NCBI RefSeq assembly: GCF_900163965.1
Contig: NZ_FULE01000015.1
Coordinates: 1 to 64,000 of the forward strand
Reading direction: 5' to 3'
DNA length: 64,000 nt
From: Vibrio ruber DSM 16370
GTDB taxonomy: Bacteria; Pseudomonadota; Gammaproteobacteria; Enterobacterales; Vibrionaceae
Position numbers and translations under genes: made by a program. Below the pieces are notes generated by a model. That model made no database searches, was not told the origin of the DNA, and saw only the letters and a list, made by a program, of their open reading frames with translations. Positions 39,041 through 47,400 of this stretch are shown here, piece after piece (positions within the stretch are counted from its first letter, which is position 1; each line of letters starts with the position of its first letter).

Positions 39041-40015
39041 ATGAACGACAATTTTACATTTGCAATTAAGAGCATTTGTTTTGATGAAAATTATCAACCA
39101 TCAGACAATACACGTATCACGACTAACTTTGCCAATTTGGCTCGGGGCGATAGCCGCCAAGAGAATCTGCGTAATACACTAAGAATGATTGATAATCGTT
39201 TCAACGCGTTAGCGCACTGGGATAACCCCAAAGGTGATCGCTACTCTGTCGAGCTTGAGATTATCTCTATTGATATGGATATCCAGGGCAATGGTGAAAC
39301 CTTCCCATCGATTGAGGTTTTGAAAACCAATATTGTTGATCGCAAAACCAACCAACGTATTGACGGTATCGTCGGGAACAACTTTTCCTCTTACGTGCGA
39401 GACTACGATTTTAGCGTACTCCTGTTAGATCATAACAAGAATAAACCTCAGTTCAGTATTCCGGAGAACTTTGGCGATCTGCATGGAAAACTGTTTCAGT
39501 CTTTCGTCAACTCAGACATATACAAACAGCATTTCAAAAAACGTCCCGTGATCTGTCTGAGTGTCTCAGATAATAAGGTTTACCATCGCACAGGCAATCA
39601 TCACCCTATTTTAGGTTTTGAATATCAGCCGAATGAGTCCTCTTTGACTGAGCAATACTTCAAAAAGATGGGCTTGCAGGTTCGTTATTTTATGCCGCCG
39701 AATAGTGCAGCGCCACTGGCGTTCTATTTCTTTGGTGACTTGTTAAACGATTACTCGAATCTTGAGCTCATCGGTACCATTAGCACTATGGAGACATTCC
39801 AAAAAATTTACCGGCCTGAAATCTATAATGCCAACGCGGTTGCAGGCGAGTCTTACCAACCGAATCTGAAGAACCGCGATCATTCATTTACTCGAATCGT
39901 TTATGACCGCGAAGAACGCAGTCAACTCGCGATTGAACAGGGGAAATTTGCTGAAGAGCACTTCATCAAACCCTATCAGGCGATACTTGAACAATGGACA
40001 GCAGCTTACGCTTAA
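39041..40015 (+). CDS. mesX: DUF1852 protein MesX, partner of methionine synthase MesD
   Basis: 324 residues of the DUF1852 family. Recognisable blocks include NFANLARGDSRQENLRNTLR, MIDNRFNALAHWDNPKGDRY and DHSFTRIVYDREERSQ. The family is known as MesX, required together with the short MetE-like protein MesD for oxygen-dependent, folate-independent methionine synthesis. The mesX-mesD order and the 31-bp spacing support this. Its chemistry is not settled. An AGGA-type ribosome site is somewhat distant from the ATG. Confidence 0.85.
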   Translation: MNDNFTFAIKSICFDENYQPSDNTRITTNFANLARGDSRQENLRNTLRMIDNRFNALAHWDNPKGDRYSVELEIISIDMDIQGNGETFPSIEVLKTNIVDRKTNQRIDGIVGNNFSSYVRDYDFSVLLLDHNKNKPQFSIPENFGDLHGKLFQSFVNSDIYKQHFKKRPVICLSVSDNKVYHRTGNHHPILGFEYQPNESSLTEQYFKKMGLQVRYFMPPNSAAPLAFYFFGDLLNDYSNLELIGTISTMETFQKIYRPEIYNANAVAGESYQPNLKNRDHSFTRIVYDREERSQLAIEQGKFAEEHFIKPYQAILEQWTAAYA

Positions 40016-40046
40016 TCAATCACGAGAACGAACGGCAGAATTAACG

Positions 40047-41075
40047 ATGAAAAAATTATTACCAACTTCAACAGCAGGCAGCTTACCGAAACCTTCTTGG
40101 CTGGCTCAACCGGAAACACTTTGGTCACCTTGGAAACTACAGGGTGACGAACTCACTGACGGTAAACAGGATGCATTACGTCTGTCCTTACACGAACAGC
40201 AACTGGCAGGGGTTAATATTGTCAGCGACGGAGAACAAACACGTCAACACTTTGTCACCACCTTTATTGAGCACCTTGATGGTGTCGATTTCGAAAATCG
40301 TAAAACGGTTAAGATTCGTAATCGCTACGAGGCAAACGTCCCAACCGTTGTCGGCCCGGTAAGCCGATCAAAGCCAGTCTTTGTCGAAGATGCTAAATTT
40401 CTGCGTCAGCAAACGAAGCAGCCGATAAAATGGGCTCTACCCGGCCCGATGACGATGATCGATACACTTTATGATGATCATTATAAAAGCCGTGAAAAAC
40501 TGGCTTGGGAATTTGCCAAAATACTCAATCAAGAAGCGAAAGAGTTAGAAGCAGCGGGTGTCGATATTATTCAATTTGATGAGCCTGCTTTTAATGTATT
40601 TTTTGATGAAGTCAACGACTGGGGAATTGCCTGTTTAGAGAAAGCAATCGAAGGGCTTAAGTGTGAGACGGCTGTCCATATTTGTTATGGTTACGGAATC
40701 AAAGCCAATACGGATTGGAAAAAAACATTGGGTTCTGAGTGGCGACAGTACGAAGAGATATTCCCTAAACTGCAACAATCGAATATCGATATTATCTCAC
40801 TTGAGTGCCACAACTCTCACGTACCGATTGAACTGCTTGAACTGATTCGGGGTAAGAAAGTGATGGTCGGTGCGATTGATGTCGCAACCAACACCATTGA
40901 GACCCCCGAAGAGGTTGCCAATACGCTGCGAGAAGCCCTGAAATATGTCGATGCAGATAAGCTCTATCCTTGCACCAACTGTGGTATGGCACCGCTACCT
41001 CGTGAAGTCTCTGCGGCGAAACTGAATGCCCTCAGTGCAGGCGCGGCAATTATCCGGAAAGAACTTTCGGCTTAG
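40047..41075 (+). CDS. mesD: Folate-independent methionine synthase MesD (core-MetE type)
   Basis: 342 residues, the size of the catalytic half of MetE without its N-terminal folate domain. Motifs include STAGSLPKPSWL, VSDGEQTRQHF, IIQFDEPAFNVFF, the zinc-ligand His/Cys region AVHICYGYG, and PCTNCGMAPLPR with the C-terminal cysteine ligand. It transfers a methyl group to homocysteine without 5-methyl-THF. ATG 40047 is used; an extension from 39903 runs inside mesX in another frame and is rejected. Confidence 0.88.
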   Translation: MKKLLPTSTAGSLPKPSWLAQPETLWSPWKLQGDELTDGKQDALRLSLHEQQLAGVNIVSDGEQTRQHFVTTFIEHLDGVDFENRKTVKIRNRYEANVPTVVGPVSRSKPVFVEDAKFLRQQTKQPIKWALPGPMTMIDTLYDDHYKSREKLAWEFAKILNQEAKELEAAGVDIIQFDEPAFNVFFDEVNDWGIACLEKAIEGLKCETAVHICYGYGIKANTDWKKTLGSEWRQYEEIFPKLQQSNIDIISLECHNSHVPIELLELIRGKKVMVGAIDVATNTIETPEEVANTLREALKYVDADKLYPCTNCGMAPLPREVSAAKLNALSAGAAIIRKELSA

Positions 41076-41176
41076 AGCAGTCCGTTACCCAGCCCACAAG
41101 ATATGTTGCAGACAGACGAAATTAAGCAAGAGTGTTGTTCACAACGCACAGCTACACTGAACAGTGTACATAAAAC

Positions 41177-41206
41177 AGCGGTTGCAAGAGCGCAACCGCT
41201 GATATT
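41177..41206 (+). terminator. Terminator after mesD
   Basis: AGCGGTTGC (41177-41185) pairs with GCAACCGCT (41192-41200), followed by GATATTTTCTTCC. Confidence 0.65.
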
Positions 41207-41227
41207 TTCTTCCTCGCCTGACATTTG

Positions 41228-41285
41228 TATGGACACACACTGTTGCCCACTTTTACCACCCGCAGCGATGAGGCGTCTGTCCCCG
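41228..41285. repeat. REP-like inverted pair
   Basis: TATGGACACACACTG (41228) and GCGTCTGTCCCCG (41273-41285) face each other. The same arrangement recurs at 42724-42794. Confidence 0.55.
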
Positions 41286-41366
41286 TTTATCTGCTGGGTT
41301 TCGTGCCAATCGATAATGGTACAGTATTCACAGACAGGTCATGAAGTGTAACCGCTAAGCAGGTAT

Positions 41367-42572
41367 TCATGCATCAACCTCCCAGTCAACAAAAGGATCC
41401 GGTAATGTTTGCCAAAGATCTTTCCCGGCTAATAACTCTTCCTCACTTAATAAACACGCATCAAGCGCTTTGATCATGGCCACCTGATCCAGCCCCTGAC
41501 CAATAAATACCAACTCCTGACGCATATCACCAAAAGGCTCGACCCAGTGTTCTTCAATCGCTGACAAGTAATCCGGATCCGTTGGCCATTGCGTTTTAGG
41601 TACCGCTTTCCAAAACATTCCGGCAAACCCATAGTGAGCAATACCCCCGGCCTGATTCCACTGTCCGGCAAATTCCGGGCGAGATGCCAACCAGAAATAC
41701 CCTTTTGAACGAATTAACTTACCGAAATTTGTTGTATTGTGTACAAAGTGATAAAACTTCTCAGGATGGAAAGGACGACGCGCCTGATAACTGAAACTGC
41801 TGATGCCATATTCTTCCGTTTCCGGAATATGCTCCCCCCGTAACTCTTTTAGCCAGCCGGGCGCTTGTTGAGCTCGCTCAAAATTAAACAATCCCGTATC
41901 CAAAACATCGGAGATATCAACCTGTCCATTTTGGATCGGAATAATACGGGCATGAGTGTTCAATGTTTTCAAGATGGCAGTCAACCGCGCCACTTCTTCA
42001 GAAGAGGCGAGATCCGTCTTACTTAACAAAATCACATCAGCAAACTCGACCTGATCAATCAACAGATCAGAAACACTGCGTTCATCCTCTTCCCCGAGAT
42101 GTTCACCGGTCTCTTGCAACGACTGAGCGGCTTCGTAATCCCGTAAAAAATTTACAGCATCAACAACCGTCACCATGGTATCCAACCGGGCAACATCAGA
42201 CAGAGAAATCCCTTCATCATCAGCAAATGTAAATGTCTCAGCAACCGGCAGTGGCTCAGAAATACCGGTAGATTCAATCACCAGATAGTCAAAACGATTC
42301 TCTTTTGCTAGTTTGCTCACTTCAACCAGCAAATCTTCCCGCAAGGTGCAACAAATACAACCGTTACTCATTTCCACCAGTTTCTCTTCTTGATGATTCA
42401 ACGACACTTCGTTTTTCACGGTGGCAGAGTCGATATTGATTTCACTCATATCATTGACGATAACAGCAACACGTCTCCCCTGACGGTTATTGAGAATATG
42501 GCTCAGCACTGTCGTTTTTCCTGCCCCCAAAAAACCCGATAGGACGGTGACCGCAATTTTTTTCTGATTCAT
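41367..42572 (-). CDS. COG0523 (CobW/ZigA-type) GTPase, probable zinc chaperone
   Basis: 401 residues. The G1 loop is [16 protein letters not shown], the metal-binding CxCC is [14 protein letters not shown], the switch region contains [12 protein letters not shown], and the guanine motif is LLSKTDLA. The C-terminal CobW_C domain is present. The YciC/ZigA branch moves zinc to client enzymes under starvation. ATG 42572 follows GGAG; the longer frame to 42734 is not preferred. A Zur-like box at 42675 supports zinc control. Confidence 0.88.
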   Translation of the reverse strand: MNQKKIAVTVLSGFLGAGKTTVLSHILNNRQGRRVAVIVNDMSEINIDSATVKNEVSLNHQEEKLVEMSNGCICCTLREDLLVEVSKLAKENRFDYLVIESTGISEPLPVAETFTFADDEGISLSDVARLDTMVTVVDAVNFLRDYEAAQSLQETGEHLGEEDERSVSDLLIDQVEFADVILLSKTDLASSEEVARLTAILKTLNTHARIIPIQNGQVDISDVLDTGLFNFERAQQAPGWLKELRGEHIPETEEYGISSFSYQARRPFHPEKFYHFVHNTTNFGKLIRSKGYFWLASRPEFAGQWNQAGGIAHYGFAGMFWKAVPKTQWPTDPDYLSAIEEHWVEPFGDMRQELVFIGQGLDQVAMIKALDACLLSEEELLAGKDLWQTLPDPFVDWEVDA

Positions 42573-42617
42573 GTATCGCACTCCAAAGCAGAACCGTTGT
42601 TCTGATTGATTTCTTGT

Positions 42618-42630
42618 TATGTCTGTCCTG
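42618..42630. repeat. REP-like half-site
   Basis: TATGTCTGTCCTG matches the right arm of the REP-like units nearby. Confidence 0.4.
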
Positions 42631-42674
42631 CCAATCCTCAGCAGTTGAAGCTCATGATTAGGCATAGTGGATAC

Positions 42675-42687
42675 GTTATAACATAAC
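42675..42687. promoter_or_regulatory. Candidate Zur box
   Basis: GTTATAACATAAC has perfect GTTAT/ATAAC arms and differs at one central base from the gammaproteobacterial Zur core GTTATANTATAAC. It lies ~100 bp upstream of the COG0523 GTPase start. Such paralogues are classic Zur targets. Confidence 0.6.
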
Positions 42688-42723
42688 AAAATGAAATGGG
42701 ATATATGCCACCGATCCCTTGTG

Positions 42724-42820
42724 TATGGACACACACTTTTGTTCTTGGTTCTCTTCTGTCTTTTACTTGTAGCGATGCAGGGGTGTCTGTCCTCGTTAAC
42801 TGTTAGTTTAACGAGGACAG
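42724..42820. repeat. REP-like unit with a 13-bp perfect palindrome
   Basis: TATGGACACACAC (42724) faces GTGTCTGTCC (42783-42792). CTGTCCTCGTTAA (42787-42799) and TTAACGAGGACAG (42808-42820) form a perfect hairpin. Confidence 0.65.
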
Positions 42821-42833
42821 AATCTGTTAACCC

Positions 42834-43144
42834 ACACCCAAAATCTCATACTTTTTTCATACTTTTATTTTCCGAAAAACAGATAACCTACCCTCTGCAC
42901 TGGCAAAATCCGGTGCCGGGCGTAGGAACCCGCATTTCCCCACAAGGCATAATAAATGTCAGTTTATACTGGTATTTTTCTATGTTACGCTTTAGCTCGC
43001 CTAATTATGGTGGGCTGGGCAAGGCAGCTTCGGCTGGCTGCTAACCTTGTGGAGCGGTATTCCTACACCTTGTTCCAGTTCACCACCCGAAACGTAGGAA
43101 TTTCGTGTGGTGTTCATATCTCAACAACCACAAGGAGTTCCACT
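42834..43144 (+). repeat. Structured leader, copy 1 (direct repeat with 49533-49844)
   Basis: The first 100 bases (42834-42933) are identical to 49533-49632. After a divergent centre, the stretch GCTGGGCAAGGCAGC to the small ORF is again similar, with ATTCCTAC...GTAGGAAT and CACCAC...GTGGTG inverted pairs kept in both copies. One frame reads PVPGVGTR and LIMVGWA, recalling the phage P4 Ash-type leader family. It is either an RNA regulatory element or an Ash-like relic. Confidence 0.6.
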
Positions 43145-43342
43145 ATGTACGAAACCATCCCTTACAATCCCGAGTTTGCCCAGAAAGCCCGCGAATACTT
43201 GCGTCAGTTAGAAGAAATATTCGAAGCCGAACAGCGGCACAACAGTCAAGAGCTACGCAACGTACTGCTGTATCTGAATAATCTGATTACCACTCATTAT
43301 GTGCGCTACCATCAAGAGATTGATGGGGAGGATTTGGTGTAG
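43145..43342 (+). CDS. Small helical protein, 65 aa (copy 1)
   Basis: AAGGAG lies seven bases before ATG 43145. The protein starts MYETIPYNPEFAQKAREYLR and continues as charged helices (NSQELRNVLLYLNNLIT). It is almost identical to the 61-residue product at 49845, differing at one internal residue and at the C-terminus. Conservation of the frame between copies argues that it is expressed. No family is recognised. It follows the structured leader and ends before a GAGCCGC hairpin. Confidence 0.7.
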   Translation: MYETIPYNPEFAQKAREYLRQLEEIFEAEQRHNSQELRNVLLYLNNLITTHYVRYHQEIDGEDLV

Positions 43343-43363
43343 TTAATGGGTTTATTTGGATTT

Positions 43364-43387
43364 CGAGCCGCGGTTGCGGCTCGTTTT
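43364..43387 (+). terminator. GAGCCGC hairpin, copy 1
   Basis: CGAGCCGC-GGTT-GCGGCTCG is followed by TTTT, a good intrinsic terminator for the small ORF. The same hairpin recurs at 50072, 51434 and 52805. Confidence 0.75.
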
Positions 43388-43502
43388 GGAATATAAGGTG
43401 TAACTCGTCAGCTACAGCTACATCACTCGATCAGAGCGAAGACTACCGTCAACATCTGAGGCTGTATTATGCTCATCCCCGACATCAGTTGATATGAAAT
43501 AA

Positions 43503-43532
43503 AACAGCCGGGACTATTACCGGCTGTTGTTT
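43503..43532. terminator. Terminator at the end of the Rhs/immunity cluster
   Basis: AACAGCCGG (43503-43511) pairs with CCGGCTGTT (43520-43528). GTTTT follows on the plus strand and TTTTATTT on the minus strand, so it can work in both directions. Confidence 0.75.
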
Positions 43533-43561
43533 TGAGGTTGTCTGAATTTGTGAACATTCTC

Positions 43562-44005
43562 TTACCAAATTTCATTAATACCAGTCTGAGGAAAATCAGA
43601 CTTCACCGTCTTATAATAATGGTGATCTTGATAATCAATTGAGACTCGTTTTATATAGTTTTCTGCAACTTCTCGACATTCAGCACCGACAGAAAACAGG
43701 TCATGTATATTTTCGCCATCATCAATCATACACTGATAAAAAGCACAGATATTGGATTCAAAATGTTTGAAGCCTGATTCATTATCTTCGAGAGAAGATA
43801 TAAATCTCTTAAATCCGTCAATATATTCATTCATCGATATGTCATTTTTTTTAATATATCGAAACATTATACGCATATTGGGATAGTACATATGTACTCC
43901 CCAATCAGGCTGTCTATAAAAAAAACCAGCCTCTCCCTTAAAAAATTTCACCGGTTCTGTCTGAAAATGATGAATAAATTCCGAATCACTATAACTTTTA
44001 TTCAT
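43562..44005 (-). CDS. Probable orphan immunity protein, 147 aa
   Basis: An acidic and aromatic-rich soluble protein (FYRQPDWGVHMYYPNMRIMF). GGAGG precedes the ATG. No family is named with confidence. It lies 52 bp after the 3' stub of a displaced Rhs toxin tip, exactly where that tip's immunity gene would be, while the active Rhs has its own small partner immediately downstream. AT-rich composition differs from the GC-richer Rhs core. Immunity function is inferred from position. Confidence 0.6.
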   Translation of the reverse strand: MNKSYSDSEFIHHFQTEPVKFFKGEAGFFYRQPDWGVHMYYPNMRIMFRYIKKNDISMNEYIDGFKRFISSLEDNESGFKHFESNICAFYQCMIDDGENIHDLFSVGAECREVAENYIKRVSIDYQDHHYYKTVKSDFPQTGINEIW

Positions 44006-44057
44006 TACCTAAAACCTCCAAACCTGTGAATTGAGATACAACTTATGGATATCTCCT

Positions 44058-44153
44058 TCATGACGAATATCTTAAGCTCTTAAATATAACCTCACGAATT
44101 CCACCTTTCGATTTTCCCCTTTTAGCCCAACTGTTATTTTTTGAGGAAACCTG
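44058..44153 (-). pseudogene. 3' stub of a displaced Rhs toxin tip
   Basis: The minus strand encodes 31 residues, including SSKNNSWAKRGKSKGGIREV, ending LRYSS and TGA, with an in-frame stop shortly upstream at ~44172. The basic glycine-rich end resembles nuclease-type polymorphic toxin C-termini. It has no start codon. It fits an older toxin tip replaced by the present one, with its immunity gene left behind. Confidence 0.6.
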
Positions 44154-44184
44154 AATAACTGAACAGACTCAATTCAGGTATTAA

Positions 44185-44463
44185 TTATAAATTTTTGATA
44201 ATTTTTTCTGTTTTACCCATTTCATTCAAAAAACTCTTTTGATAGTTACTCGATACCTCCATGTAACCTCTAGCACAATTTAAAATAATCCTAGATTTTT
44301 TTTTCACATCATCTTGATTTAAACCAGATCGAATAGAATTTAATAAATCCTTATATTTTTCAATATAACTAAAGATAACTTTATCATTAGAAGATTGGTA
44401 TTCAGATTCTAATGATTTTATCGTAACTATCAGTTGATTTTCTAAGTCATTAATATTTGACAT
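44185..44463 (-). CDS. Probable immunity protein for the Rhs toxin, 92 aa
   Basis: A small, AT-rich, predicted all-helical protein (DLENQLIVTIKSLESEYQSS). It starts 22 bp after the Rhs stop with AAGGAAA before the ATG. Position directly after a polymorphic toxin is the main evidence; the sequence matches no family I recognise. No signal peptide, so it should neutralise the toxin in the cytoplasm. Confidence 0.65.
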   Translation of the reverse strand: MSNINDLENQLIVTIKSLESEYQSSNDKVIFSYIEKYKDLLNSIRSGLNQDDVKKKSRIILNCARGYMEVSSNYQKSFLNEMGKTEKIIKNL

Positions 44464-44485
44464 AAAATATTTCCTTCCAATAAAG

Positions 44486-47400
44486 TTATGGTTTCACACT
44501 TCGCAGACTAACAATCCATTCCTTCGGCCAATTCTGAGGCATTAATAATTGATCTGATAAGCCATCCAAGACTGTACCTGTTGAACTGATTGTCTGGGGT
44601 GCAACTTTTCCAATATTGAGCTGAATTCCCTTAGGTATTCTAATTTCAGCTTCAAATGATCTAGTGTTTTTCCATTCAGGTAACAATGCTGCCTCGATCT
44701 TAGCTTGAATTTTATTTAATGCTGGACTGGTTGTAACAAATGCTCCCTGAGCATTTGCATTACCGCCAAACACGCGATAGACCGTTATATCTTCATTCGT
44801 CGAGACTGTCCGATAGTTTGAATCTAGAAAGCTTTCCTGTATCCAATCAGGAATATTTTCATCTTTTTGAATAACAGTAACTTTACTATCTATCGCAGTA
44901 GAGTATTTACCAAACTTATTCTTTTCAGCAAGTAAATCACCACTCCCCGCGCCCGCACAACTCCCCACACACTGACTCAACCCCAACGGATCCACCCACC
45001 CCGTCGGATTTTTCACATACTGGTAGTTGTTTAAACCACCGGCAAGCCCTATCGGGTCGGGAGTGATAAAGCGTCCGGTGCCCGGGCTATAGTAACGGTG
45101 ACGGTTGTAATGTAAACCCGTTTCTGCATCATAATACTGCCCCTGAAAACGCAGCGGGCTGACAATTTCTGCCTTGCGCTGATAAGCCACATTGCCGTAA
45201 CTGTGGTAATCCACCGACCATGCCACGGCACCGGTGGCATCGGTAATTTCCAGCGGCGTACCAATCTGGTCAAGGTGATAGAAATAAGGTGTGGCGTTGT
45301 CTGCCCCTTCACCGGTCACCAGTGCCAGCGGTTTAAAGCTGCCGTACTCGTACAGATAAGTCTGGTAGTGATGCTCACCCGACTCTGCCAGCAGTTTATC
45401 TCCCTGCCACAGAAATTCAGTTTGCCGGGTCTGCCCAGTTTTGTCGGTAACCGCTTTATGAATCCGTCTGCCGAACGCATCATATCGATATTCAGCGCTG
45501 CTGCCGTCAGGCTTTTCGACTCTGATAAGCCGGTGCTGACAGTCATATGCATAGGTTGTGACCAGAGACTGATGGGTGCCCCGCGCTTCCTGTATCAGGT
45601 TACCGAACTCATCATACTGATAATGACAGTCCCCCTGAAACAGCAGTTGGTTGCCGGACACATTGCTCAGTCGGTCTTGTATCAGGTTACCGGCCGGGTC
45701 ATGGGCAAAGCTCTCGCTGATATTGCCGCGCACCTGTGTCAGGCGGTCTAACGGGTCGTAGTGATATTGCGTCACGCCGCGCAGGTTATCTTCCACCTGC
45801 GTCAGGTTACCCGAGCGGTTGTACTGATAGCGGCGGAATAACGTCTGTTGCTGCGCCTGACTCACCCGGTGCTCACTCAACCGGCCCAGCTCGTCATACT
45901 GAAAATGACTGGTCAACGCGCCCTGTGTCCGGCGGGTTTCCAGACCGCTCACCTGATATTGGTGTTGCGTCAGGCAATGCCCGTTCAGGCTGACCTGCTG
46001 CAACCGCCCGTGCTGAAATTGATAATCAATCTGCTGACCGTCCGGTAACAGATGGGCAGTTAAGTGACCCATCGCATCATAACGGTAACCGGCACTCGCC
46101 CAGCCCTGATGCTCAACCGTCAGCCGCCCCATCACGTCATAGGCATACGCCAGCGGCCACTGACCGTCATCCACTCCTGTCAGATTGCCCGACAAGTCAT
46201 AGTGATAGCTGATAGTGGATTCATCCGGCAGGGTTTTCTCAATCAATTTGCCCTGCGCGTCATAGGCGTAACGCGTAGTCAGCTCCCCGCCTTCCCGGCC
46301 GATTTCGGTTTTCGCCGTCAGTTGGGTGTGACTGTCATATTCATAGACGAACTGACGCCCGTCAAAAGTCACTTCCCGCTGCACATGGCCGGTCGGCGTA
46401 TAGTCTATCTGGTAGCGCTCACCGCGCTCGTTGATAATGGCGCTGACAAAGTGGAACGGGTTGTCATAACGGTACTGCACCGTACTGCCGCCCGGGTTGG
46501 TTTTCTGCGTCACCAGATGCAGCGGGAATTCATAGTCATAGGTAGTGACCCGCCCCTGCTCATCGGTGAATCGGGTCACCTTGTTGTAAGCGTTGTATTC
46601 ATAACACCGGGTCTGTCCGCCGGGCAACACCTGTTTGGTCAGACGCCCGCTGCGGTCATAAGAAAGCTCCGTCACCCCCTGACTGTCATGGCGCAGCCGC
46701 AGCCTCCCCAGAATATCGTAGCGATAACGAATCACCTCCCCCTGTGGGGTGGTCTCATCGACCAGATAACCATTGCGGTTCCATGTCAGCTGATGCAGGC
46801 CGCCATCCGGGTAGGTAATGCGCTCAATCAGGCCGTGGTCATTGTAGTCATACCGGGTGGTGTGACCGAGCGGGTCGGTCTGCTCGATAATATGTCCCCA
46901 CGCGTCATGACGGTAACGCCAGATGGCCTTGTCCTGCTGCACCTGACTCAGCAGGCCATTTTTATAGCTGAACTGGGTGGTTAAACCATTGGGCGCGATT
47001 TTTGCGACCAGCTCACCGGCATCGTTGTACACCGATTCGGTAACATTGCCGAGCGCATCGGTCTCCTGAATCAGCCGGCCTTTGTCATCGTAGGCCTTGA
47101 GGTATTCACCGCCACTGCCGTCAACTTCTTTAATCAGCCGGGCATTGCCGTCATGCTGGTACACCTGTTGTGAGCCGTCACTATTGGTCAGCGTCACCGT
47201 GCCGGCATCTTCATCCCATTCATAGCGGGTATCCACCTGGGTCAGGTTACTGAACTGACGGGTCGCCCGGGCCTGCTTTCCTTCGCCCTGCCATTCCCAG
47301 CGGAATATTGCCCCGCCGGCCAGCTCGCGCGACTGAATCACATGCTGCGCATCGTAGGTGTAGCGCTCAGTCTCGCCACTGGCATTGGTGGCCGTGATAA

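Noticed and set aside
44486..44980. Firm assignment of the Rhs toxin tip as an ADP-ribosyltransferase
   Set aside because: YRVFGG and VTTSP are suggestive only; no complete R-S-E signature could be placed with confidence.
46064..46984. Long plus-strand open frame (306 codons) opposite rhs
   Set aside because: It is antisense to the repetitive, GC-rich Rhs core, shows low-complexity repeated translation and has no ribosome site; Rhs accounts for the region.
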